A stretch of 64,000 nucleotides of DNA from Congeria kusceri (Eukaryota > Mollusca > Bivalvia > Myida > Dreissenidae), in NCBI GenBank assembly GCA_027627225.1, contig CM051034.1, positions 15,243,480-15,307,479 of the forward strand. The letters are read 5' to 3'. Below, piece by piece: positions 48,534 to 58,858 of this stretch (positions are counted from its first letter, which is position 1; each line of letters starts with the position of its first letter). The notes beneath the pieces are model-generated. The model was not told the DNA's origin. It was given only the letters and a program-made list of their open reading frames with translations, and did no database searches. The position numbers were made by a program, and so were the translations under genes.

Positions 48534-49896
48534 TGCGTTGACGATTCTTTAATACACTGAACAAAAAGTTATTATTATTTATAAATTTGCTATAAGTTGA
48601 CATAGTGGCAGAACACGTCATTTGAACCTTTAAAAGACCATAATTAATCAAAGGAATATTTAATAAACAGAGTTCTTGTGGGTTTTGATGTTCGCGGTGT
48701 CCAGGCGATTGGATGCTTCTGACAAGGGCGCTCTGTCCCGGTTGATTGGGTTTGTAGTATCCGCATAATATCGGGCTCATCCCGGGATCACAAATCAAAG
48801 GGGAATAGACACTTGAATAAATCTTCAGCAATAAACGTTAATGAAATTTCTTCGCCTCTGAGGTTTCCACGATTTTGATGGGCAAGCGCGACGCGTCGCG
48901 TTTTTAAATGAAAATCAATGTGTCCAGAATACGCAGTTGCCTTTGGTAGGGGACGGACAGAGGGGTCATCTGCCTTTCAGCAATTATATACGGTTGTCTG
49001 CATTGGCAATACATTCCTGACCAAAAAGAAATAACACAATGGTTCAGGTGGTCAGAGTTTAATAAAAAATCACGAATACCATAGCTATTGAAAGGTTTGT
49101 CACGAAAAAAACCTGCTTAATATGTATGCCACGACCTACCGACACATATATATTGGTGCTGTTCAACAGGAGATTGGGGTATCAAATGGATGTCTTCTTG
49201 GACATAAGGTACCTGTCTGCACTTTATATGGTCGTTACTTCCAATGTCCGATTTTAAAATAAATGCATTGAATACAGACAAATATAATTAAAATATAATA
49301 AAATTAACTGATAATTTTAATATAACTTCTGATGAGTTCCATATTGTTTTAGTAAAAACTAAAAAGTATTTGCAACATTTAAACTAACATACTCAGAAGA
49401 CTTTTTTTATGATGCATCAGCTCGGAATTAATTTACACCAAAGGATCATAAGGTCTGAAATTGAAATCCATCGTGTCGCGGCCGCCATTTATTAGGCATC
49501 AACTGGATAATTTCCAGTCAATTGTGTATCGCCAAACAATGGCAGTGGAATCTGTTATTTTGTGATACAGAGCCTTGCAGCAATTGTTCAAGTTACATCG
49601 TTCATAGTAATGGTTATTGTAAAGATAGACGCGTGTTTAAGAATTTGTCAGCGTAAATGACTGTGTTTGGGAAAGGCAATTACAAGGCAATAAAATATAG
49701 AAAGAAAGAACAATGGGAGTCAGATGGTGCCTTGGGAAAAGTTTAGAAATATTTAGACAGAAATGAATGCTAAAACGAGACAGGTGTTAATTTAAGTCAA
49801 TTTAGGAATGGTTTATGAACTTCTTTATTTGAATAATCGCACGGAAAATAGTGTCTCTCAAATGTGAAATATTGAGTTTCCAAGGGGCGTTGTGCC
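48534..49896. other. repeat-poor non-coding DNA upstream of a candidate promoter
   Basis: No repeat family of this window recurs here and GC is higher in blocks (48660-48800, 48880-48990, 49470-49560). One block holds GTGTCGCGGCCGCCATTTAT near 49475. A 112-codon minus frame at 48493-48831 overlaps the TTAA element end and has no motif. The lack of repeats and the position before a TATA box make cis-regulatory sequence plausible, as inference only. Confidence 0.4.
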
Positions 49897-49899
49897 GGC

Positions 49900-49910
49900 T
49901 ATATAAAATA
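49900..49910 (+). promoter_or_regulatory. candidate TATA box
   Basis: TATATAAAATA within GC-rich flanks (GTTGTGCCGGC before it, ACGGTCGCGC after it). About 28 bases downstream lies a plausible start region (GCTAAATTATACG, 49927-49939). A possible leader of about 210 bases then runs to an ATG at 50144 with a donor behind it. TATA-like strings are common in AT-rich DNA; the GC-rich setting makes this one stand out. Confidence 0.45.
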
Positions 49911-50143
49911 CAGGAAAGACGGTCGCGCTAAATTATACGTCCTGCTGGGATAATCGTTCAAGTACCACCAACAACAGCGCGTGATCGCTTACAAAATCTA
50001 TTTACTTTTTACTCTGTTAAGAGTGTTTTAAGCACAGATATCAAAGTTCAACAGCGGAAGAGATAGAGTTTCGTACGCTTTTTCATTTCATTTGTGCTGT
50101 GGGCGTATGAAAAATTTATCCGCGCGGTTAATTCGGGAGAAAC

Positions 50144-50236
50144 ATGCTGAGTCCGGGTTTTAGACGCGACAATTTGTCAACCTTGAAAAGTTGCGACAGA
50201 ATGAGGCACAAGAAACACAAAACATGGCAAAATACG
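50144..50236 (+). CDS. candidate first coding exon, product unknown
   Basis: From the ATG at 50144 the frame gives 31 residues, basic in the second half (MLSPGFRRDNLSTLKSCDRM followed by RHKKHKTWQNT), then ACG|GTAATA, a usable if imperfect donor in phase 0. Read through, the frame stops 9 codons later. The evidence is contextual: TATA box 244 bases upstream, repeat-poor surroundings and a donor. I recognise no family, see no signal peptide, and found no convincing second exon in the window. The rest of the gene, if real, could lie far to the right. Confidence 0.3.
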
Positions 50237-52983
50237 GTAATATTGAGTATTGAAACTTGTGTATAAAATTAAAAAATATATATATATAATGGTCTGCAAA
50301 AATACCCCTGGAACCTACATGTAGTGATTGTTATAGTTAAATGATTCATATCCGTTGATGTTTTTATAATGTCTTTGTTGTACAGATGTATGTGTATGAT
50401 TTAAAACGCATCTCTGTCCAAAAATACCGCTAAAGAGTTTCAACGTGAAACTGAGTCCATATCTTGCTTGAAATCTCAATTTTCATTAGAAAATGTCAAA
50501 ATCTGTCGATACCGTCTGGGAATTATGAAGCGCGACGTAGTATGACGGATCACCATTTCGACATGCGGTGATTTATCATTGGTCTGTCAAGGATTAGCGC
50601 ACGAAGAATATGCATCAAAATGGCCGCACAGCGTTCAAAGATTAAAATCTCATTATAGTCCTATGCCTTCTTAATGAAGGGGATAAACCCTTTTTCTTTG
50701 TGAGGGGAGACTGATAGCAATGAAGCCAACAGAGTGTCATATTTTTGATAGCGCTCCTATTGGTATTATAATCAGAAAATCCTCTGGTAATTGGTTTGTA
50801 ATGATGTTTCGCATAGTCTATTAAGTTTTAAATAGTTAGTACTAAGCGATAAGAATGTAACTTTATTGCACCTTCTGGACGTGTCATTAAACAAAATACA
50901 TCACTCTTCATACGAGTGTGTGCTGAAAGAATGTTTAAACACGCATACTCCGTAGGCTTTTTTTCGATGCTTTCTATGAACATGCAGTCAAAATGATTAA
51001 ATTCATATAGTAAAATAATTCATATGACTACTTAGGAATCAACACGTCAATGTTAAAAGAAATTCAATGTTATACAAATTAGACATGTATATTATGCGTA
51101 TTATGAATGATAACTATGCAGTGTGTATACTTTAATATTTCTTTATGTGTGACAGATCTCACATTATCTCGAAAACTGTGAACAGTACTTATAGCTGTAT
51201 GTATGTTATGACGATCTTTGACCAGCTATTTACAAATCCGCATGTACATGCATTCATATCACTGTATCACTAATATATAATATATTCACTATATTGTATT
51301 TTCATCGGCATTGCTCATGATGTATGTCAATTATTTATTTCTGAATGGAAAGAAACGGAAAATTGGGGTTCGAAGTTGTTAAACTAGCATTTTGCATTAT
51401 GAAGAAACGTATTTCAAGGGAGGAAATTAACGTGTACATCCAAACTAAGGATCATTATGCAGTTTGACAAGCCTTGACGAACTTGGTGAAAGCCGAAGCA
51501 TGGCTCTTACGTAATCCTATTGTGCGCGACCCTCGCGGCCAATTTAAGCCACGGCATCCCAGATGGAGTCCGCGTTTTACACAATGCATGGTCACACTAA
51601 AATACGGCCCGAATACCCGGCACCCCTTTATTAGTGTTATTATCGTGCGTTCGGGCTCCCCTTATTTAGCTCAATGTCTTTAGAATCTCTTCAGCCTCAT
51701 TAACGACACCTTTCTACTATTGAAAAGAGAATTTATACTATCTTCAAATCACCGGAATCGACCACAATGGGGGATCATCAGCAGTTGTTTAGGGTTGATT
51801 GAAGAATTGCGTAATTTCGTCGGAGACCTTGGGGTGATAAAGGGTGGGGTGTATTATAGTATTATTAGGGACTCCGGCAATGTATTATACACAAGGACTT
51901 TTCAATAATTGAAATCATTTCTGTCATTGATTTCAAGAGGCGCAGTTCAGCACTGACACTGAAGCAATTGGGGACAGACGCAAGTAGTCATTTTTGATCG
52001 ACTTTAGGTGTCTTTGTCGGAGACAGTCAATTTTGCGGGTCTAATCAGCTCATCACTGGGTTGCGCTTTCGGCCCCCACTGAGCTGGAAATGTGAAATAC
52101 AAAACTGAAGTGACACTGACGCGAGGGAGTAATGTTACACCATCACCCTTTAACTAAATTGATTTTATTCAACTTGATTAACTCAACTCATTGAGGGTAA
52201 TTTCAGTTTCACTCCGTACGTATGTTTTATGACGGTGAAAGGCCTCAAAACGTAAAATATTGTCCATCTGGGTGGAAAATGTAATCTCATTCGTTCGTCG
52301 TAAAGTGAAACACTATTGGTGTAGGACAAGAACATTCAATTTTGCGGTATTTTGTACGGCGAATTTTATTTCAGTTAAGCAACAAAGCATAGGTAGGCTG
52401 CATAATTTAACCACTAGTTTTTTGAAATTGAAACTACAAATACAAGCTATAAGTTGCCTGCTAGAAGACGTTTAAAAACTACAAGTTGTCTGCCTTTATA
52501 CAATGACAGACTTTTTATTTTATTTACATACAATGCATGAAGCGACTAATACATTATTTTCACATGTTTCCATACGCCGACCCGATTTTTCACAGAAAGC
52601 AAAAAATGAAGAAAAAAAAATTGTAGAATTTCACCGATATCGTAAAAATGACCTTGTGAAAGGGTTTCAACCTGTTACACGGAATACCAAAAAAAATACC
52701 GAAGACATGACTAAATTTTATGTAACATGCATTTTGACTGTATATCGCTGTATGATTCACATGATCTGCTCTCTGTTATTATTATTTAAATATTACCGGG
52801 TACATACAGGTATCGAAAAATAATAAAATTTATTAGCTGATACTTTCTTGTTTTGTTGAGTATATAGTGCTTTTTCTCAGAATGGATACACTCTGTTTCC
52901 ATAATATGTACATTATTTTCACCTTTATTATATGCCAATATTCATATTTAATGTTCAGATTGTTTACTGCAGTTGACTCTTTG
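50237..52983. other. repeat-poor DNA, possible intron or regulatory sequence
   Basis: None of the window's repeat families occurs here. Blocks at 50500-50640, 51440-51700 and 51930-52140 are less AT-rich than the surroundings. Open frames at 51474 (69 codons) and 52503 (106 codons) have no domain, typical start context or splice support. If the exon at 50144 is real this would be its first intron. Confidence 0.35.
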
Positions 52984-53196
52984 GGGCCATTTTCGTTGAC
53001 CTAGTCCCTTTAAAGTTAGAAGAAAGTACAAGTAAAACAAATTAAGATCTTATAGGGCCATTTTCGTTGACATAGTCCCTTTAAAGTTAGAAGAAAGTAC
53101 AAGTAAAACAAATTAAGATCTTATAGGGCCATTTTCGTTGACATAGTCCCTTTAAAGTTAGAAGAAAGTACAAGTAAAACAAATTAAGATCTTAGA
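52984..53196. repeat. 71-bp tandem triplication
   Basis: Three copies beginning GGGCCATTTTCGTTGACATA at 52984, 53055 and 53126, each continuing GTCCCTTTAAAGTTAGAAGA and AAATTAAGATCTTA. Copies 2 and 3 appear identical and copy 1 differs at one base (ACCTAG for ACATAG), so the expansion is recent. Confidence 0.95.
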
Positions 53197-56100
53197 ATCA
53201 TTGTATTAAATACACATTTATAATTTTATATCAATATTATAATTAACAAATTTCATTGTTGTATATTGATTTATGATATGTAATAAGATATATTTAGTTA
53301 GTTTTCACTTCATTAAACATGCTGTTATACATATAATATGGCCCCTGTCCAGTAATATCTGACGTAGGCCTTCTGTGTTTAAGTGTGAGCATATTTTAAC
53401 AGTAGTTTTCTAGTTTGGTAAACGCTGCCTTTTAATGGTACTATCATTGGTATTAATGCCATGGTTATCATGCAGTGATTAAGTTAATGTTGTATATTAT
53501 GATATTTAATTGTAATAATTCATAACGATTTTAATACCACTGCCCACGTCCATTTGTAAAATTCTATTCATTAATTCAAGTCTGTGTTATTTTTTATTTT
53601 TATTTTTTCCCCTCCTTTTTCCAAAAATGTCCGAGAACCAATAAATAAAAAAACTCTGGCCTAAGAACAACAACAGTGTCACACTTGTATCGAGAGCAGA
53701 GTATAACTAAAAAGCAGCGGGGAAGTGGGGTTGTGAAGTGGGATTTGGTCCCCATACTACTCTATAATTTTCTAACCATTACTTATCAAGAGTCAGTGTT
53801 TTTTTAAGGATGACCGTATTGTTTAATCAAAGCGCTGAACGCAGTCAAGTTGTTTGCTATTGCGTAACACTGGGCACAAGTCTGTCGTGTCCAATATGAA
53901 TTGCAACAATAATTTTAATTGAAGAGCGTAGTTTTGAACGAGAATGTAATACTCCATCAAGAGTCAATTTTGAAAGGGTGACCGTAGATCTATTGTTTAA
54001 AAGAATATGTACAGATACAAACAAACAAAGCTCAAAGGGAAAAGTCAAAGAACTTTTTATTTTGCAATATAAATTTATTGAAATTCAATTCACATAACAA
54101 AGTATGCCGTAACATCAAACATTTATGAAATATAATTACATATGATTGCCGCGAAACATCTTGAATATAAAAGGAATTAACAAAATATATAAGCACACAG
54201 TTAACAAAGGCGTTCAAATATACACAAAATAAATAAGCAATATACAAGTGCACGTGCATTCACGTAAAGAATCACATACTGTTGTGGCAACAATTGTTGA
54301 CCTAAATTATGATACCTTGGATGCTGAGAATTTTTCTCCTTAAGCTACAAAAAAACGTAGATAAAAGTATGATGCTGTCGTATGCTTGCTGTGTTGCTGG
54401 GGTTCGACGATGTTGTATTATATTCTGAAGAAAAAGAACACAATAAGAACAAAAACAACATATTGTTTTTATTAAACAAAATAGGTATGAAAATGGCCTC
54501 ATGTGTATGACGTATGTTTTAGATAATTAAACAGTGGACAGCAGTGTAAACCGGTAATTCCATAGATCCCAATCAACCTGTATGATGCAACCCCGAAATT
54601 CGTCATAGAACCATTTGATTTTTTCTCTCTGGTCTGTGTCATGGAAATATTTTTTTTTTAAGGTGACTCCGTTTAAACCTTTTGTATACAAAAAAATTAT
54701 CCATCTCCAAAATGAGTTTACAATCTTAATTCAAAAATAAGTGTAAGAATAAAATGCACCACAAAGTTAATCATCATTATTTGTATTCCGACTGATGTCA
54801 GCTGTACAATCCAAAAATTGTCTGAGTTCCTTCTTTCTTGCATAATACATACAAATACAATGTATATAAATATACGCAATAGAATACAATATGAACACAG
54901 TGCACGTGCTTCACATAAAAGCTAAAACAAATATTCACAATCTCGTATTGCACAAAACCCCAAAACAAGCTCGTCACGTCGTAGTTCTATTCGTCTTTTG
55001 GCCGTCATTTTTGTACATGCCTTTCGTCGAAGTCAATATCGTTAATACCGTGATTTATAAAGTGTTCGTCATCACACAGACGACATATTCGTTAAAGTCG
55101 CCATATGCAGTTAAAAGTCATCGTGTTTTAGAAACGATCGTCTAAATATAGCTTTCGGTACAACAAACAAATAATCGTCACAACAGCTTTATCGTCGACG
55201 AACAACGAACGGTTACGTCTAACTATCGTCGACGTCGTTATGTCGTCATCGTCGACATGTCTGATGGTTGTTTTAACATGCACATAACATAATCAATATT
55301 CAAATATATGTAGTCGATTGATTGACATGCGCCATGTATTCGACAACTGCAATTTCGTCTCTGAGTCGTTGTCACCGGTAGCAATACTAATACATAGTTA
55401 CACGTATGAATGTTCACGCACAGATAATGTTCAATGACGTCAAATCAAACGTTACTCTTGGCAATCATTTTAGACGTTTGGAACAGAAATGTCTTCGTTT
55501 TTATACCAATGAACATTTTAAAATGTTCTATTGCTGCGCATTGCAATCACAAGCGTTGACATAAATCGTTCACTATTTGTTGAAATTGAGTGTTTTCTCA
55601 TGTGATGAATGCACAAAACACAACGTGTAAACGAGTAATCGATATTCGCAAGTCCATCACGCACGTGGTTGATGGTTTGGCAGTTCATTAACGTTGTAAG
55701 CCTAACCAATCACAGAACGATAATTCTCAATCGCACCAATCAGTTTCTAGCAGATCGATGTTCACAAATCTATCTGATATCGACAGGCCAATTTTCATTT
55801 CAATGATTCCTTGTCCTTCCTGTCGACCTATTCAATAATCAACGCATCACAAATACCAAGGTGCCACAAATCATTGTGTAGAACGTTGCCAATCAACACC
55901 AATAAAACAGCTTTTGTTGCAAGGTAACGTTGTGAATTCCAGTTGGCAACAATCAAACCAATAATGTCTTTTTAACGTAAATTTCGAGTTCGCGAATATT
56001 ATGAACCAATTTCTGCTTCAGTTACGATAGTGTCCTCAACTTTCTTTTCTTGGCTACCTAAAAACGTGTCCTCGTTTTTGCAATCGTCCCGTTACACTCG

Positions 56101-56206
56101 ATCGGTTCACCACGATACTATGGTTCACTTCTTCTGTACATAAATCGCACACTTGAGCACTGTAGGTTGGATAATATTGGATATATTTTTTCTTTCCACA
56201 TTTAAG
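53197..56206. other. unassigned DNA downstream of the Tae4-like gene
   Basis: No gene is supported. A repeat-relic tract lies at 53595-53660 (CCAAAAATGTCCGAGAACCA). The segment 54960-56100 is richer in CG dinucleotides, with TCGTCGACG-type tracts around 55190-55260. It could be a longer 3' untranslated region of the minus-strand gene: further minus-strand AATAAA signals exist near 54055-54075. A nearer signal at 56207 is sufficient. Confidence 0.35.
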
Positions 56207-56212
56207 TTTATT
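56207..56212 (-). terminator. poly(A) signal AATAAA of the Tae4-like gene
   Basis: TTTATT on the plus strand reads AATAAA on the minus strand, 50 bases after the TGA stop at 56263-56265, in the context ACCAATAAACTTAAATGTGG. The GT-containing tract just beyond is compatible with cleavage about 15 to 25 bases downstream. Confidence 0.55.
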
Positions 56213-56262
56213 GGTATTTAATATATGCACTTAATGCTTAAAGTCTATAAATCCACGGGGTG

Positions 56263-57181
56263 TCAATGTTTTCCGTGTCGCGAAGGGTGCCGCTGATTCT
56301 CACCCATGGATTGCTTCAATACATTCAATAGATGCGAGTCCTCACGGGGGGTAGACATCGGCATCTCAATTGGCATGTGCTCTGTGCATACGGAATCTGA
56401 AAAATAAAGTTACGTTATATATGAAATATGAACAATTTTAGACAAGAATAAATGTGTCGCCATATTACTAATGCTAAGATACATGTTAATTTTCAGCACT
56501 CATTAAATTTGCATACGTTCATTTTCATGTTAAAATTATGATAATTTTTAGAAATGCAAAACATAATAATATACTGCTTATAAATTAGGTTACATATATT
56601 AAAAAACAACAACAACAGATACTTAAGCAAATTGATGTGTATGTGTACAAAAATATCAACTTACCAGGTGATTCCCAGAATTCAACGGAAAGCAAGGAGT
56701 GGCCGTCGAAGATGTCACGTGCTTGATGGAAGCTATTGCAGTCCCACAATACCACGTGACCTTTAGCCTCGTTCTCGTGGGTGTACGTGATGACCCGCAT
56801 AATACCTTGTTTATTTTTAAACATATCTTTCGTCTGCTCTGCATCGAACTGGTGCATAGTTGTCACCGATGGATAGCCGTATTTGTCCGCCAGATATGGT
56901 CCGAATGCTAACGGGTGGAAAATGTACTGGCGGCCATCTTTTCCGGTAACGCTGTCGGTGCCATATTTAGAAAGTCTTATGACGTCATTTCCGAGAGAGT
57001 GTTCATTTCCGATCTCATTGAGCGTGTAGGACAGACGCAAGGCCGAGGTATCGTGCAGAAGAATGTCGCTGTAGTTTTCCAGCCCCAGAAAGTGAATCAG
57101 TTTGTGATTCCGGAAAATTCCACCAAAGTTTGCGAATCCGGGATAGTTACTCTTCAGTTCAGAAAACGGTGGCAAGGGTAT
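56263..57181 (-). CDS. Tae4-like (T6SS amidase effector 4 family) protein, eukaryotic dae-type gene, last two exons
   Basis: Two exons on the minus strand. The main exon, 57181 to 56665 (517 bases), follows the acceptor CGTCTGCTTTCAG and ends at the donor CACCTG|GTAAGTTG. The last exon, 56396 to 56263, follows CTTTATTTTTCAG and ends in TGA. The join is in phase (G + AT = Asp). The main exon encodes 172 residues covering a Tae4-type domain from its start (PPFSELKSNYPG, residues 4-15). It includes ALRLSYTLNEIG (47-58), GKDGRQYIF (80-88), KGHVVLWD (140-147) and SVEFWE (165-170). Tae4 enzymes are bacterial amidases that cut the D-Glu to diaminopimelate bond of peptidoglycan; animal copies (dae genes) are transferred versions with proposed antibacterial roles. 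Here Ser46 (TCG, 57044-57046) occupies the expected catalytic Cys position. His142 (56756-56758) is kept, and the acidic partner cannot be placed by eye. The 44-residue tail (PIEMPMSTPRED and a His-rich end) is not part of the family. The N-terminus must lie in an upstream exon, because no ATG opens the main exon. Confidence 0.85.
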
Positions 57182-57767
57182 CTGAAAGCAGACGAATACA
57201 GCACGTTAAAAAAGCTATACCATGCACGTGCCTCTTCTCAAATAACACGATGAAGTGTTTTACGCGCATGTCCAGATCAACATTTTTCGGTTATTCTTAC
57301 GTCGAGTTTCAAAAAATGATGAGTGTAGTATGTATATTGTATATATTCAATGCAGGTTGTATACTGAATATAAATCACGAACGGAACAAACGGTGCACTG
57401 CATTCGTCAAGTGTCTTGCACACAAAAAAACAAAACAAACAAAAAACACATCGGTGAAAAAAAAGTTCCTGACAGAGCGTGGATACACAAAATTTACAAA
57501 AACATAAATCACACATAAAACTTGACATGATAATATTGTGCCTATATTGTATACGTATTCATTGAATTCGAAACGTTGTAGACATGTTATTTAAGTATAC
57601 CGCTGCACAAAGAACTGGCAAAGCGTGCCATTATAATTGTAATTCAAGACGTTATAAAATACGCCGACCACGTACGTATTAAAATAGAATAAGGCCAGAT
57701 ATTTTTTATTTTTAGTTTCTCGGACATTTTTGAAAAACTGTCCAGTCGGGCGGCGGAAATAAAATAA

Positions 57768-57885
57768 AACGAGGCTTAGTGCATGTGCGTAAAGTGCCGT
57801 GCGTAAAGGACTGCACAGGCTAATCCGGGACGACACTTTACGCACATGCATTAAGCCCGCTTTTCCCACGACACGCGTCAAACAT
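57768..57885. mobile_element. inverted-repeat element family A, deletion copy 4
   Basis: About 118 bp: GAGGCTTAGTGCATGTGCGT, AAAGTGCCGTGCG, then CTGCACAGGCTAATCCGGGA and ATGCATTAAGCCCGCTTTTC followed by CCACGACACGCGTC. Most of the interior and half the left palindrome are deleted. It lies in the putative intron upstream of the Tae4 exon. Confidence 0.82.
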
Positions 57886-58571
57886 AGAACTAAAATTCTG
57901 CTATATAAACACATAGTTTCGCAATACACTTGCCAAAAACGAGCAATAATAATACAATGCATAGCTTCTTATATAAACAGGCATTATAAAATCAACATGA
58001 TTACACTGAATTAATATATGTTTCACATTATAGCTGTGAGGAAAAAAACGTTAATGTCCTTGAGGAGTGTGGTACAAGTGGAAATAAATGTTATTTACCA
58101 TTTTTTGGTTTAATATTTTTACAAAATTGGTTTTGTTCCATTTTTATTATTTTTTGTATATTCAAAAAATATTGGGTCGGTGGCTTCGAGAAACTCAAGA
58201 TCAACAAACTCTTGCCTAACATAAATAGGCATTATTCAAAGTTGATGTTGTAAGTAAAATCTAGTTTTGACACGAGCTTTCAATCCGTAAGATGATCTAC
58301 ACTACACTAAATATTACGCCTTTCGGGTTTCGTAAATAGTGTAATTTTATGCTATTTAACTTCTTTTAGGTCATTGTGCTCGAACAATGTTTCGATTGTA
58401 GTTGCGAGGGAAACACGGCTCGGGTTGCCTTTTGCGAGGTATCGAGGGGTATCGGGTGTAACAAATATGTTTCTCAAAGGCCCCACGAATGTCTTATGGG
58501 GCCTGTAATGAATAAATTAATGAGTGCTTCAGTTTATTTGAATATTGAATTAGCTGTTTTGTATTACTTAC
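57886..58571. other. putative intron DNA of the Tae4-like gene
   Basis: AT-rich with no element recognised. A 76-codon plus-strand frame at 58376 crosses the candidate first exon on the opposite strand and has no motif. Confidence 0.3.
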
Positions 58572-58658
58572 TGCACGTTTTTTTTTCGAAGGACGACCAA
58601 CGGTGACGAGGAACAGAAAAGAGCAACGTTTAACATACAAAAATACATCTTCAAGCAT
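58572..58658 (-). CDS. candidate first exon of the Tae4-like gene
   Basis: On the minus strand an ATG at 58656-58658 opens 29 codons that end at GTGCA|GTAAGTAAT, a good donor in phase 0, which is what the main exon (acceptor at 57182, phase 0) needs. The peptide has a short hydrophobic stretch (CSFLFLVTVG) before a basic KKKRA end, so it is at best a weak signal sequence. The intron would be 1,390 bases and would contain the family A element at 57768. Joined protein length would be about 245 residues. The nine-A run encoding the three lysines is a place where an assembly error could change the frame. Another, unseen first exon is equally possible. Confidence 0.33.
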
Positions 58659-58710
58659 GTTTAATATACGTGTAAATTTTTGTTGTAACGATAATCCGGT
58701 ATATATTTGA

Positions 58711-58858
58711 GGCGTGTCGTGGAAAAACCAGGCTTAATACATGTGCGTATTTAGTGCCGTCCCGATTAGCCTGTGCAGTCCACACAGGATAATCCGGCAC
58801 GGCCATTCCGCCTTACGTACATGCATTAAGACCGGGTTTCCCGCGACACGGCTCATCT
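58711..58858. mobile_element. inverted-repeat element family A, short copy 5
   Basis: About 148 bp: GAGGCGTGTCGTGGAAAAAC at the left, AGCCTGTGCAGTCCACACAG in the middle, and ATGCATTAAGACCGGGTTTC then CCGCGACACGGCTC at the right. It sits about 50 bases upstream (minus-strand sense) of the candidate first exon. Confidence 0.85.

Noticed and set aside
52503..52823. 106-residue Lys-rich protein
   Set aside because: AT-rich frame with no domain, no splice support and no promoter; at chance level.
56585..57175. Single-exon 196-residue version of the Tae4-like protein
   Set aside because: Its first codon is TTG inside the exon and its last 25 residues read through the GTAAGT donor into intron; the spliced model explains both ends better.
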